Below are positions 36,330 to 49,083 of a stretch of DNA of 64,000 nt, piece by piece. The notes beneath the pieces are model-generated. The model searched no databases. It saw only the letters and a program-made list of their open reading frames with translations, and was not told the DNA's origin. The position numbers and the translations under genes are program-made. Position 1 is the first letter of the stretch. Every line of letters begins with the position of its first letter. Origin of the DNA: Lyophyllum atratum (lineage: Eukaryota; Basidiomycota; Agaricomycetes; Agaricales; Lyophyllaceae); contig JACGCN010000015.1 of the NCBI GenBank assembly GCA_014905825.1, forward strand, positions 372,001 to 436,000, read 5' to 3'.

Positions 36330-37378
36330 TTTGAAGGGCGGTCGCTGAGCTTCAGCTTAACTTTTTTTCAGAATTCTCGATCGCTTGTTTGCGTACAATT
36401 GGTACACTTGCCTTTGTAAAACAAGGCAAAACACTTGAGGTCAGCGTCGGCCCTCGTGGCGCGAATTTGGAACTGTGTCCGCCTTTGGGTGCAAGGCTCC
36501 TGGGTGTAAGATACAAGTGTCTTCCAACAGATACTCTGGGCGTATGTCACGTTGAACCGAATTTAACGTTCATTTCATTGAGTCTGGTCGGAAGAAGTAA
36601 ACAAAATCAAGACAAATTGACAGCAGACACTGCAGTCTGCAGATAACATCACGACATGACAAAAAGATGCACAGGGGATGCAAAGAAAAAGACGACAACC
36701 ATGCCTCAGACATGAAGGCAATGGGATGTGTTCATACCCAGGCGCGGCGGAGGAAAAAGTGACGCATACTGTAACACGGCGCTGTGGCAGATCAGACGAT
36801 CGCCTCATCCCTAGCTCCTGGATCAATCCACGCCGCCGCCGCGTTGCAAGGCGAAACACCCGCTCATACGCAGACACAAGCCTCATCGTCACATGAGAAC
36901 AATGACCGTACGAGGAGAATGGGGGAAAAAAGAAAAAGTTGAGATCAATAACCAGGTACTTTTTTCACACATGCAGAACGACGTCGACTTACACAACAGC
37001 GAAGTATCAAACAAGTCACAGCAGCCCTCCTCACTGAATCCTTTCATAATGTTTCTCTGTGTATAGTACCTATATGAAATGTAGGATAAAGCGTCTGCAT
37101 GAAGAACAAGTCAGTATCGACGAGATGACTAGGAAAAGTGCACATACATTAACAAGAATGTGTATGACACCTATACATGGAACGGGACTTGATCGTCCCG
37201 AATGAATCTCTGAACAATGCAGATTATAAGGCGTATTCGCTATGTGTGTCGTTGTATCGCAGGGTGTCGTACGGCCGTGGCGGTGTGTAGCGCGTGGTTT
37301 GGTATCATATACATGTTAACGTGGGTTCGATGCTGAATCTTGGAGCGTGTGCGTGCTGGGGGAGAGGTGTGAAATCAA
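36330..37378. other. Intergenic spacer, POL5 promoter and BRF1 3' flank
   Basis: About 1.05 kb. The left part is the POL5 promoter and the right part the 3' flank of BRF1. I saw no domain, snRNA or repeat. Confidence 0.45.
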
Positions 37379-39680
37379 TCAATCATACTCTTCTTCGTAC
37401 TGCCCTCCATGGGCATATCCAAAGCCTTGTTCGGGCGAGAGCGGACGCCACTCGTCCAATACCATCTCGTCGTCGGTTCCCTGGACCGTCGGCACAAACT
37501 GCAAAGGCCTCGGCGGCGTCTTCAGTGCTCCTTTCGCCACCGAGGAAGAACCCCTATGCCCGCCATGGCCACGATCTTCGTCCTCACCATCATCATCGTA
37601 CAAGAGGTTACCGCCCTCGTCCTCATCCTTGTCAGAAAACTGCTCTAGTCCCAAAAAGAGCGCATCATACCGTCCCTCATCGTCCTTATCGTCGCTCCCA
37701 CCCCCCTGTGCCTCAGGATCCTCCAAGAATCGCGCCAGCGCCTCAAGATCTACGCGGCTCTTCCGCGTTTCCCCTTCACCCTCGCCTTCGCCTCTACGCC
37801 TCTTCTTCCTCTCACCTCTCCGCTTACCTTTCGCTCCCTCCTTCCCAAGACGCTCTGCTTCGTCCTCAGTATCATCTTCCGGCAAGATGCCCAACCCGCA
37901 CCAACCGCAGCCTGACCTCCTCCGCTTCTCCAGGTGGCCGGAGCATCCCCTCCAATTCGCCCTCGCCGAATAGCTCTTCATCAGAGATATCGTCGGCAGC
38001 CCCACGCGAAGCGATGAGCAACTGGAGGCGCGTCGGTGGTGCCAACGAGCGGAAGGCGGAGATGCAAGAGGCAGAGAGGATATAAGAGGGGAGAAAAGGA
38101 CGAGAAGAAATATGTGCTTGGGGTGGAGGTGGAGGCGGCCCTGACGGATGTGAGACAGGTAGAGCCTGCGACGGGGCTCGTAAGGTTGAGGTTGAAGCTG
38201 AGGCTGGTGTATAAATTCGTTGAGGAAGAGTGGGGTATCTAGAGGAGGCGGCGTTGTTCTGGAATGGAGGCGGGGAGGTCGAAGCTTCTCGCAGATGGGC
38301 TTGTGCTTGCGATGGCGGTTGTGATCGCCCCCGTGCTACAGGCTCTGAAGGCGACTCGCATGCGGGTAGAGGAGCGGTAAGCGGATCGAGTAGAAACTGA
38401 GTAGCATCACGGAGAGGATGATGGGCAAGTTTCGCGCGTTTAGCAGGGCGGGCAAGCGGCTCTGAAGATCCACGAGTTGCAGTCGTGGTCGTCGAGATGA
38501 AGGTTTCGACTGTCTCCTCGTCATCTTCACCGTCCACATCTAGCACAACGGCGGGCTTCAGCTTTCCGCGCCAGATCTCTTCTTGGAACTGCAGGACATC
38601 GGCAATCCCCCGCGCAACAATTGCCCGCTTGCCGACCTTGGCACGGTTCTTACCCTTACCAGAACTGCGCTGCTCGTATCGGCCAAGCCACGGGACCTGC
38701 TCAATCCATGCGGCAATCTCGTCTTGTACAAGCTTATAGCGCGCCATAATGACGCCCCGGCTAGTCTTCTGGCAGCTGGCGAGACATTGAGCGAGGTCTC
38801 CGATGTGAGAAAGGGGCGCGCGGGACTCGGCCTCAAGACCAAGAAGGACAAGGGCGACGGCAGTGGGGGCGCTAGGGAGCGAGTTCAGGGCGTGGTCGGG
38901 CCCGAGACGAACGAGCAGTGTGGACAGGGCGGTCGCAGTGTGGGAGGCAGCGCGGAGTGAGAGGAGCTTAAGCTGCGAGAGGAGCGGAGCAGGTATTTGG
39001 GATGTAGGCTGTAATTGGGGTTGCAAGGGATCCTTCGTGACTAGGGACGTGAGATGATTGAGCAGGGTGGGGATGTGAATGCTCGGGTCCACCGGTGTCA
39101 GGGAGAGGTCGAGCAGCGAGACAACGGCAGTGAGGGTTCGCACGAGGGTGGAACTCTGTTCTTCCAGCAGGTAGGCAATATCACCTAGTGAATCAGGGCG
39201 GCGGTATTCCCGGAGAGCAACTGCAAGGGAGGCGCCGGCGACTAGCTTGGCCTTCCTCCCCCAACGAAACTTACCCGCTGCCATAGCTTGATTGAAAATT
39301 ATAGTTGCGCGTGGGGATAGACCGGAGGCATTAATTGAGACAGCGAGGGAATTTATAAATTGGGCCATCGCGAGCTGTGTGGGCCATCAGGATGAGGGGG
39401 CGTGGCAGGATTCTGGGACGTACGGAGTTCTTTCTATCGCGTGCTTCTTTGCCTTGTCCTGCAAGATCCCAGTTGGTTCCCTGAGCACGGAAGCTCTTGA
39501 GAGTCGTCGGTGCGGTGCCATCCCAGAGACCGGCAGCTTGCGAAGTGGGATTTAAGGGATACTGTCAGTGAGCAGGGACTGGGAGGGGTCGGAGAGGGTG
39601 CCGCATTGCGTGCAGATTACAGACCCTGCATCGTCGTCCCATACAGTCTGGCCACCGCATTCCTTGCACGGCTGGGTCAT
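37379..39680 (-). CDS. TFIIIB subunit BRF1-like (TFIIB-related)
   Basis: TFIIB-related factor that recruits RNA polymerase III with TBP and BDP1 to tRNA and 5S genes. The start at 39680 gives an N-terminal zinc ribbon, CKECGGQTVWDDDAGSVICT then QCG, with the four ligands in CxxC...CxxC. WDLAGQGKEARDRKN and two cyclin-like repeats follow (AMAQFINSLAVSINASGLSP, FRWGRKAKLVAGASLAVALR). A long Pro/Ser linker leads to an acidic, Lys/Arg-rich C-terminal region ending GYAHGGQYEEEYD. One missing base near 39560 separates the ribbon from the cyclin repeats, and one extra base near 37890 precedes the acidic tail. The weak second cyclin repeat leaves BRF2-like paralogs possible. It is head-to-head with trehalose phosphorylase. 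Confidence 0.78.
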
Positions 39681-39998
39681 GGGGCAGACTGGGAGCACGG
39701 CCGAAGACAAGGCGTGCCTCGACGTCGACGTCAAGCACGACGACCTCGAGTTAAGAAGCGGCACACGTGCAATCCACGTGCGGGCAGGACCCCGAAAGGC
39801 TTCCCCAGTGACGCCCATTTAAATTTAGCGCCACCTTTGTCTCGACGCGTTTTTGTGAATCCCGGCGGCATTACGCCGCAGAGACGCCGCATAGCTTGTC
39901 TGGGGTCCTGACATCAGGTGCCCAGATCGTACCCTGCAAGGGATAAGATACTAGATAGTGCAGGTCCATATACGGCTGGCTTCCCCAACAAAATCTGC

Positions 39999-40004
39999 TA
40001 TAAA
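39999..40004 (+). promoter_or_regulatory. TATA box of the trehalose phosphorylase gene
   Basis: TATAAA lies 39 bp before the start codon and is followed by a C/T-rich block (about 40010-40040). That arrangement is typical of strongly expressed fungal genes. The spacing implies a very short 5' leader. Confidence 0.55.
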
Positions 40005-40042
40005 GCCCTGCTCCTCCTCCTCCCTTTCTCTCCCAGTCCACC

Positions 40043-43000
40043 ATGGCCCACCTTCAGTTCGAATCTAAAGTCTCCGCCGCCGTCAGACGCAGGCTCTCCT
40101 CGAGCGTCTCCTCGAAGCAAAGGCCTAATGTCACCTCCACATTTGCCAGTCTGACCGTCAGTTCCTTCATCGCGATTATCCAGATCGCAACGTGTAGTGA
40201 CTCTTCTCTCTTCAATACAGCCTATGTGGGCTGGTATCTCGGGTAGCCCAATCAACAACAACACGGGCTATGAAGTCGCCGTATCCATCCACGACTCCGT
40301 CTACAACACCGACTTTTCCGCCGCCGTCATCCCTTACGTCGCTGGTGATTCCGAGAAGAACGCAAAAGCAATCCAGCAGCATGTTCTCGACACCATCCGC
40401 AATTTCTCCACTGAGCATCTCTGCAAGTTCCTCGGTGCTGGTGTCACGTTATCGCTCCTCAAGGAGGTAGGCTCCAACTCAAACGTAAGCTTACCTTACT
40501 CAACGCGCTCCGCACCTAGGCTCCCAATCTGTGTACGCGACTCTGGCTCGATCTGGATATCGTCCCCATCGTCTTCAACATCAAACCCTATCACACCGAC
40601 TCGATCACCCGCCCCAACGTCAAGCACCGTATCTCTTCCACCACGGGCTCTTATGTGCCCTCTGGTGCCGAGACCCCCACTCTCTACGTCGAGTCCCAAC
40701 TCGATGAAGGTGCCGATCCCTCTGGTGTGACCGGACGCCTGCCGATCCCACGCACCCTCGACGAGCAGGCCGATTCCGCCGCTCGCAAGTGCGTCATGTA
40801 CTTTGGCCCTGGCAATAACCCCCGCCTCAGCATCGGTCCCCGCAACCAGGTCACCGTCGATGCCGCGGGTAAAATTCACCTGATCGATGATCTCGATGAG
40901 TACAAAAAGACCGTCGGGCCCGGGTCAGCCCCAATGCTTTGTGCGACAGATCTAATCTAACGACGATCGTTTTGATAGCACCTGGAACGCGGTGATCAAG
41001 CTTGCTGACGAGCTGCGAGAGAAGAAGATAAAGATCGGCTTCTTCTCTTCTACTCCTCAAGGAGGTATGCAGCCTCTTTCACCTCTCTTTACGCCGATCG
41101 CGCCGTTGGCGTCCAATTTTCCTATTCTGATTGCGTCTTTTACGACATGTGAACAGGTGGTGTCGCGCTCGTGAGTGATGTTTTCATTCATGATATGGAA
41201 GTAACTAATTTCTGTGCGTACCGTAATAGATGCGTCACGCGTTAATCAGATTCCTGGCGGCCTTGGACGTCGATGCAGCATGGCAAGTGTATATTCCTTC
41301 AGATTTCTTCCCTCCATGAAAGGCGGATGTCTTCACCCCGCGTTCCGTGGCTATCCCACCCAATTATTATTCATCTCCGTCTATCTTAACCCCGCCTACT
41401 CCGCATCCATCTCCCACGTCCACACACACACACTTCTTCTTTTCTTTTGACTTGTTCATACTCACCCAAATACACCTCCCGAGCTATCTTATGCTAACTA
41501 TTCACCACTTGTAGGTATGTCCCCAACCCATCGCCGAGTGTCTTCCGCACGACCAAAAACAACCACAACATCCTCCAGGGTGTCGCGCCCCCCGACCTCC
41601 GCCTTACCCAGTCCGCCAAGGACAACTTCGACGCATGGATTCTCAAGAACGGTCTGCGCTGGACCGCCGAAGGAGGCCCGCTCGCAGAGGGTGGCGTCGA
41701 TATCGCGTTTATCGGTTCGTGCCTGCACCCGTGTCCCTCACACCCCTGCATGTCCCTGGCCCTTGCCAATGTTCTCCTTCCGTGAAGCGATAAGCATCCG
41801 CTAACGATGACGCCATCTATAGATGACCCACAGATGCCCGGCCTGATCCCGCTGATCAAGAAAGTGCGCCCTGGCCTCCCGATCATCTATCGCTCGCACA
41901 TCGAGATCCGCAGCGACCTCGTACACGTCCCGGGCTCACCACAGGAGGAGGTGTGGAAGTACCTCTGGAAGAACATTCAGCTCGCGGATCTGTTCATCAG
42001 TGCGTATTATCTCTCAAAAAAAATTTGGGTACAGTATTTCAGGTATTTCCGATGCTGATCTGTGCCTTGCTCTGTAGGTCACCCGGTTAGCAAGTTCGTT
42101 CCTAGCGACGTCCCGATCGAAAAGCTCGCGCTCCTCGGCGCGGCCACAGACTGGTGCGCGGTGTTCCTATCTGAGTTATCCAGTCGTGATTTCTGATGTC
42201 ATTTTGTACACAGGCTTGATGGTCTTAACAAGGACTTGGACCCCTGGTGAGTTAATGCTGCTTGGTTCATCTGTTTCGTTCCTTTGTTCTGGGTGTTGGG
42301 GTATGAGATGGTTGGGGTGGATACCAAGGCCAACCGTTCAGGAGAAATACGCCCACGCATTCGCGTTTGTTAGTGTGGCGCTAGGTTGATGTCTGACATC
42401 GCATGCACGCCCTTCTCCTTGCAATATCGGATCCTTTCTTTCGTTATCCTCTTGGAACGTGTCGCTGATTCTCATGATCCCATAGGGACTCGCAGTTCTA
42501 CATGGGCGAGTTCAGGAACCTGTGCGCCAAGGAGAAGATGAACGAGCTCAAGTGGCCCGAGCGTGACTATATCATCCAGGTTGCGCGCTTCGATCCCGCT
42601 AAAGGTATGTGATTTGTGTTTTCCTCTCCCCTCCTATCTTTGCTTCGAGTCGACATATACTCATTGTCCTGGCTAGGCATCCCGAACGTCATTGACTCGT
42701 ACGCGAAGTTCCGCCGCCTGCTCGCCAAGGACAGCCACGATGTTGGCCAGGACGAGCAACCGCAGCTGTTGGTCTGCGGTCACGGCGCTGTTGACGATCC
42801 CGATGCGAGCATCATCTACGATCAGATCATGCAGCTCATTAACTCGGACGATTACGTCGAGTTCGCGAAGGACATTGTGGTCATGAGGCTGCCGCCCAGC
42901 GATCAACGTACGTCCTTGTCCAAAAAAGACGCGACGGTATACTGACGATATCGTCAAGTGCTCAACGCGTTGATGGCCAACGCCCGCATCGCGCTCCAGC

Positions 43001-43413
43001 TTTCCACCCGCGAGGGCTTCGAGGTCAAGGTCTCCGAGGCCGTGCACGCTGGCATCCCCATCATTGCCTGCCAGACCGGTGGTATCCCGCTACAGATCGA
43101 GCACGGGAAATCTGGCTACCTCACCACGCCCGGAGACAACAACGCCGTCGCGCAGCACCTGTACGACCTCCATACCGACGAGGCACTCCACCGCCGCATC
43201 AGCGAGTACGCTAAGACGCACGTCAGTGATGAGGTCGGCACCGTCGGTAATGCCGCTGCATGGTTGTACCTTGCGGTCAAGTACTGTCGCGGCGAGAAGA
43301 TCAAGCCCAACGGTGCGTGGTTGAACGATATGTTGAGGGAGGAGACGGGCGAGTTGTACGTTGCGGGAGAGCCGAGACTGCCCCGCGCTGGCTTGGATGT
43401 CCAGGGAGACTGA
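40043..43413 (+). CDS. Retaining trehalose phosphorylase (GT4 family)
   Basis: Cytosolic enzyme that reversibly phosphorolyses trehalose to glucose and alpha-glucose 1-phosphate, the fungal route of trehalose mobilisation known from Schizophyllum, Pleurotus and Grifola. The start is MAHLQFESKVSAAVRRRLSS. Conserved blocks are PMWAGISGSPINNNTGYEVA, CKFLGAGVTLSLL, RISSTTGSYVPSGAETPTLY, CVMYFGPGNNPRLSIGPRNQ, KIGFFSSTPQGGGVAL, YVPNPSPSVFRTTKNNHNIL and VDIAFIDDPQMPGLIP. The C-terminal GT-B donor site LSTREGFEVKVSEAVHAGIP includes the family EX7E-like region. The gene ends at 43413. About 12 introns interrupt it; the one at 41283-41514 is long and uses a GCAAGT donor. No frame break was seen, and the length (about 730 aa) matches the family. 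Confidence 0.95.
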
Positions 43414-43818
43414 GGGTATACGTGTGTGGGTGGAACTGGGTTTGCGTCATACCTCGCTTCCTTGCTTGCGTTCCTAGTCTCACCCCGGGTCAGTCTTTGT
43501 GTAAATTTTGTACTAGAAATTTGTTGTTTGCTTTTTTGTAGAATGTTGCTACGCTGTATCACCAAAAGTCGCTTTACCAATACCATGTTGTTTTACTAGA
43601 CCTTACATGTTGTCGAACGCGTGAAATGGTCGACGCGACGGAGCGACGCGTCTGGAAAATTAGTCACGACACCCATTGATGTGACCCCGACCCGGAGTGA
43701 CGCACAGCAAAATCTCATAATGGCCTTTCTTTCAAACCACCATCCGAGTCCACTCTGTCTCCGCGCCTTTGTTTCTTGACACAGAAGTCCCTTAAATACT
43801 ATACGACCTCCCACCGTG

Positions 43819-44719
43819 ATGATTCAAATGGAAGTCGACCTCCACTCCCCGTCCTTCAGAGCCCTCCGCTCGTTCTCCTCCTCGACGAAGCGTGCGCGCT
43901 CCCCAGAAACCTCTTTTGACCGCCCATCCGTACGTCTCGCCTTAGCGTTATCCTAATCTGAACCTGCCAGATTCAGCTTACTCCCAACTTGCGCGCAGAA
44001 ACGGCCTTCTCTGGCGGTAGACCACTCAAGGCCCGAGAGCTTCTCCTACGCGAACTCCAGCGGGAATGCAAGCCCCGCGAGCAGCTCACGCTTCCCGTCC
44101 GAGGACTGGGTGCACCAAGCAGACGGGCTTACCATCGACAGCCCTGTGATCCCGGGGTCGGGATTGACGGAGGATCGGGATGAAGATATGGTGTGTAGAC
44201 GTTTCTCTCTATCTCGCAGCCTTCATTCCTTTCCCATCGGTACAGAGAACTACGTCTTGATCTTGGTCATTGTATGAGTTATGCTGATATGGACTTTCCC
44301 TGTTTGTGCAGAATATGGAACCGGATGAGCCGCCCGCGGAAGACCACACTCAGAGACCAGACTTACCACCTCTCCAGACGATGTCTTATACACAAACAGC
44401 GCTATACCCACCGCAACAGCATCATCATCATCAACATACCCCCCTCTCTGCCACTTCTGCACCAACGCTGTCCGGCCCGCTGGTGACCGTCCTCCCGCCC
44501 ACGCCTGCCTTGCCTCCGTTGTCCACAGCGTACATCGACGCACCGCAGACACGACCGTCGACTCCAGGGGCACAGACTGGCGCGAGCAGCGCAATGCTCG
44601 TGACGTCATTCGCAGCAGCGGACGTCACGTCGCCTCGCAAACAGCGATTCACGATGGGCCCACGTACAGATTGCATTAAGTGTCAGCTGGGTGTCAAGGG
44701 CCACTCAGTGCATTACTAG
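43819..44719 (+). CDS. Conserved basidiomycete protein of unknown function
   Basis: Three exons. The N-terminus MIQMEVDLHSPSFRALRSFS is followed by a Ser/Pro-rich middle with a Gln/His run (QQHHHHQH). The C-terminus KQRFTMGPRTDCIKCQLGVK, GHSVHY has a CxxC pair and looks like the conserved core. No named domain is recognised. The CxxC plus nearby His residues could bind metal, which is inference. It lies downstream of trehalose phosphorylase in the same orientation. Confidence 0.6.
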
Positions 44720-45622
44720 CTGGAGCCTGATTTGGACTTGCTGTTATTCAAGAAGGAGGTATCTACTGGGACGATGTGCGCCATACTACATATTAGACTA
44801 TACGGCTTGGTGTGTCATTTATTTTTAATGGTGACTGTAATGTGAAGCTGCTTTGATAAATGTGCCTGGACTCAGCAGTCGGTATTCATCATTTCTAAAT
44901 AGGATGTGCAACAGGTAACGGAGCGTTGATAAAGATCCCAGTGATTCGCTTCCTGGTGTCGACTTACTTTGATCATCTTCCACCTCCCTGGGACCTGGCT
45001 GTACATTCCTTGGAGTCCAAAACGACGGCCGCTGCGAGGCTCCCCAGCGACCTGCAATGGGAGACCGCCCAGCATGTTATTCGTGCCCAATGTTAAGGGT
45101 TTGCAGCATATACTATATGCCGCATTTGGACGGCCTGTGACTAGATCTCGATTTCGACCGATCTTCTCTGTTGATAAACGATGGAGGGAGAGGATCACAG
45201 CTCTTTTGAATCACACGATCATTCTGTGCTCTACTCTACACCTCGGACAAAGGCCCTTATGCGTACATTGAGAGAACATTCAGTGCTTGGCTGTTCATCG
45301 CTTAGAAGGGGCATAACAGGGACGCAACGCTTAAAATTGTCTCCTTGTCTCCACATATCAATGATCACCTCATAGTTGCCAACACTTTTGTCGTTAACTA
45401 ATCTCTCACATCTGCGCGCGCACCCCCCTTACATCGGAGAAAACTTGCCTACGTAGATCTCCTGCAGGAAATAAGTTCAGTCTGCACCTTACGCAATTTC
45501 AAGGAGGCTGGGCTCTGGCCTCTGGGATGCCAACTTCGAAGTTTGGACCCGCAAGGACTTGGGAGCTTGTGACTTGGAAGAGAGCACTGTAGCGCAAAAA
45601 GGTCAGCTCATATTTACAAAAA
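44720..45622. other. Intergenic, 3' flank before the tRNA
   Basis: About 900 bp without a supported gene, repeat or RNA. Short frames on both strands lack recognisable domains. Confidence 0.4.
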
Positions 45623-45722
45623 TGCCCATGCCGAGATTTGAACTCGAGACCCTTGCATTTCACAACCGGCCAGTTACAGTTATCCTCATAAGTACAATGC
45701 TCTACCACTGAGCTACACGGGC
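45623..45722 (-). tRNA. tRNA, probably Ile(UAU), with an intron of about 27 nt
   Basis: Read on the minus strand, the acceptor arm GCCCGTG pairs with CATGGGC (one G-U) followed by discriminator A. The D-arm is GCTC-AGTGGTA-GAGC and the T-arm is TCGAG-TTCAAAT-CTCGG. These are internal Pol III promoter boxes. The anticodon stem TTGTA pairs with TGCAA, and about 27 extra bases sit where eukaryotic tRNA introns lie. The anticodon then reads TAT, and an ATAA stretch in the intron can pair with it, as in other intron-containing tRNAs. Fold and strand are firm; the exact anticodon is less so, since base 37 would be G or A depending on the cut site. Confidence 0.7.
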
Positions 45723-45886
45723 TATACATGACCCAGGCCCTAATTATTCCCCCTGTCCACAATGAATGCGAATGTTGGAAACTCCCTGGGAGCAAAACAA
45801 ATTACAAGGATACATCGTTACTGCATTATAGTACTGTAAGTCGTGAGGTTCATCAAGGTGAGGTCGTTGGTGTGGCTTGTTGGATA

Positions 45887-48769
45887 TCACGTAAATTGCA
45901 CTGGACTTGCCCGGGGTTCCGAAATCAGTCCCCTTCTCCCGCTGTGCTGCGCTTTTAGGACCTCGATCATGGCTCTCATTTCCTCCAATTCGTCCTTCAG
46001 CTCGTTATTTTCGTCCTTCAGTCGTTTGTTCACCTGCGAAAGCAGTAGATTTCTCGGCAGCAAATGCGGCGACCTCTATCTCGGCGCGATGCTGTTTCTG
46101 ATGACCGTGGTTTGCCCTTGCCGTTTGAGCTTGCGACAGCTGGGCCTCCAAAGCTTGCACCCGCCGACGATAGACGCTGATAAGAGTATTAACATAGGAG
46201 ACAGGTTACGGCGGGTCAAACCAGCGCTACCGTGCAGATTCCTCCATTTCGGCTTGCGTCAGTTGGTAACTCTCGAGCTGCATCTTCATCTGCTGATACT
46301 GGTTCCGCATCAGTTCAATCTGCTCTCCCCGCTCGTTGAATTGAGCAAAATCTTTATCCCTGTGAGTCTTATGTGTTAGTACCTATTAGCCAAGAAGGAC
46401 TGAGGACGTACCAAAGGCGTTGCAACCGTATGTGCTGCTCGATCTGCCGTTCGTAGTCTTTCAAACGGTCAACTTTATGCTGGGTTTCCTTCTTCTGCGT
46501 CCGCAACTCGAAAACTTCGTTAGTGGCCTCAGCTAATAGCTTCCCTTGCGCAGCGAACAAGGCCTGCACGTAGGTCAAGAAAGGCTGGAGAGTTAATGAA
46601 AGACTGAACTCACTCGAGCTTCCTTCTCTGCCGTTCGAAGACTCGCTGCTTCGGAAATCCAGGCCTTCTTCTCGTCCCTGAACTCCTTCAACTTCTTCTG
46701 CAGCTCGTTATTCCAGTCAGCATACTTGTTTTTCGCCGAGGAGGCCTGCTGTTTGTGATCTCGTAACTCCGCCTCGAGGGCAACGACCTGTTGTCGATAG
46801 TTACGCAGCTTATTGTACTGCGCAGAACGGTCAGCAAGCAAAAAGGATGTACGGAAGGGGCTTACCAATCCCTGCCGCTCGACCTCAGCACTCTTCGCCA
46901 GGATGCGGTCCTGATATAGTCGTCCGATGTGCTTGACATTCTCCCTGGATAGCCAGAGCTCAAAGTTAAGTTCATTGCGCAGCAGGAGCAAATCCCGTTG
47001 CAACCCAGAAATAACGCGAATGATATGAGCGGGTATTTCCTCTGTACCTGCGGATATGGTTTCGTCCGGCGGCGGCTGAATTGGCATCTCAAACAGTTTC
47101 TGTGGCCACTGTGACCCTGGTCCAATGACATCCACGTCCAGATTGGATTTCAGCGCCACTGTCGTGCTGACCATGTCCTGCAGAGATATCGTAGTCTTAT
47201 CGGTAGATAAGTCGATTGGGCGAATCAGACCCGCGGGGATCTTGGTATCGTCATTAGTCTCGAGTACCTCAGCGTCGACTACCCCCTGCTCAGCCTGCTC
47301 GTGTGAGTGAATCCCGAGTGCACTGTTTCGGACATCGAGCATGCCCGCTTCACTTGTTATTCGAGAGACACTATAGCGTGTCCAAAATTCGTTTTCAGAC
47401 AACTCGGCAGCTGCATCACGCCAGATGAGGAGTGGGTGACAGACGTGTTCTCGTAGGAGACGCTGAACGGTGGTGAGCATTATTATAATTGTATCGCAGT
47501 ATACCCTCACCTCGCTTTTCCGTCGAATTTCATCCTGGGAAAGAGCCTCGTCCCAATCCGAGGTGTACGGACTGGGAGTGGAGCTACTCATGAGATACTC
47601 AGCGGGGGCATTCAAGAACTGGAGCACATTAGAAGGGTATAAGTAATATAAGACAGTAAAATATGGGCGTGGAGAAGGAGGGAGGGAGGTGGTCGCATTG
47701 AATGTCAACTCCAGCCTCTCCCATACGAGATCGGGGCGGAGGGGAATAAGACGGTTCGTTTCGTTTTCAAGCTCCTGCTCGAATGCTGGGTCGGAGGGCT
47801 CATCCACCGCTTCGGGAAAACTTGATGGTGGCCGCTCTTTCCAGCAGACGATTCGCGCGAGAATGACTAGTAACTTCGGAAGCATCGTCTTCAAGGTGGT
47901 GCGAGCATGTACTGCGAAGAGGGGAAGCAATTTGACAAGGAGGGTGAGGCCAGCTGAACAAACCGTTGAAGAGGTGTCCAGTAAGAGGGAGCGGAAGATA
48001 CTAGGTCATAAGTGGATGGATTGCAAGGATTTCGGAGGATTTGATAAAGGATGGCCCCGAGGTGTAATGGTTGAGTAACATGAGTAATTGGAGTCGAGAG
48101 GTCGGGTTATTAAAGTGGATATAGAGTTCTGTCATTAGATCCTATATCGCGAAGTTAGGAGGGGTGTGAAGCTATCAAGGACGCGTCAATCTCACTTCTG
48201 GCCGTTCTGTTCCAAACTTCATGAGTATGTCCTCTAAATTCCATTTCCAATGTGATCTCTTATTCCGTTGTTCTTCATCCAGCTCAGCCCATTCCAGAAC
48301 ATCGTCCCCCGATCCCTCATTGAAGGCATCCAAAAGATAAAGGTCCAGCAGCCGGCGGCGGAAATCCTCTACTTTCTCTATGTAGCTTGCCTCTGTCTTC
48401 TGTAGAGCTGATATTATCAGCTCTTTGGCGTGGTTCACAGTAGGGGTCGGTAGCCTCGGTTCGCGAAGTGCTGGTCGAAGGACGACTGTCAAACCACGAG
48501 ATAACTGAGGTGGAGGGCAAGATAGGACCGAGATGATAAAGCACGGCAAGAAACACCTCGGTTTGGCAGAGTGATGAATGGTCAACGACTTCATGGTGGA
48601 GTTGCTGCAAGTCCTCCTCGAACTGGAATAATAGGACTTCAGGCTCTGGTGACGAAGTGCATTCCAGTACGAAGTCGTCGATCAGAATGAGTAGTTCATG
48701 CAATGGAAGCGCGTCAGGAGAAGATTCCAACACTGCGCGCACTTGACGAGATAGGTTCGGATTCTGCAT
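45887..48769 (-). CDS. TSC1 (hamartin) homolog
   Basis: Subunit of the TSC complex, which with TSC2 inactivates the GTPase Rheb and restrains TORC1. The N-terminal HEAT-like core begins MQNPNLSRQVRAVLESSPDA, contains ALQKTEASYIEKVEDFRRRL and LPKLLVILARIVCWKERPPS, and resembles other fungal hamartins. The C-terminal half is a long coiled coil: LLLLRNELNFELWLSRENVK, RQQVVALEAELRDHKQQASS, WNNELQKKLKEFRDEKKAW and, at the end, VNKRLKDENNELKDELEEMR. It ends at 45887. Frame breaks occur near 48502 and 46055 (extra bases). The start is the Met nearest the conserved region. It is head-to-head with NAC-alpha. Confidence 0.83.
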
Positions 48770-49083
48770 CCCTGCTGGGAGCCTTGATGTATAGATAATA
48801 CTTAAATAAATTCCGCTGCAAGCGTTCCGTGCCTCGTTGCATGAAGAAGGTGTTTGCATAACAGGGCGGTGACAATCGTCGCCAAACACCATCGGCAAAC
48901 CCGTTCTCGTCGCCACGTCCAACGTCGAGCTCGCCGTTTCATAGATCCTCATAGTTCAAGGTATGTACGACCCTCTACACCTGTTCACGCATCGCCGAGA
49001 GGGAAGAATTAGACCATAGGCGATTTGGAATGGGTGGATGTTAGGAACTGGCTCTGGATGTGCTGACGCGTCACTACGTCTAG

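Noticed and set aside
37294..38085. A 263-codon plus-strand open frame with Pro/His/Ser-rich translation
   Set aside because: It lies antisense to the acidic BRF1 tail; its composition mirrors the complement of Glu/Asp codons and has no domain.
45843..46379. A 178-codon plus-strand open frame
   Set aside because: It is the antisense of the TSC1 coiled coil; the minus-strand frame has clear family motifs.
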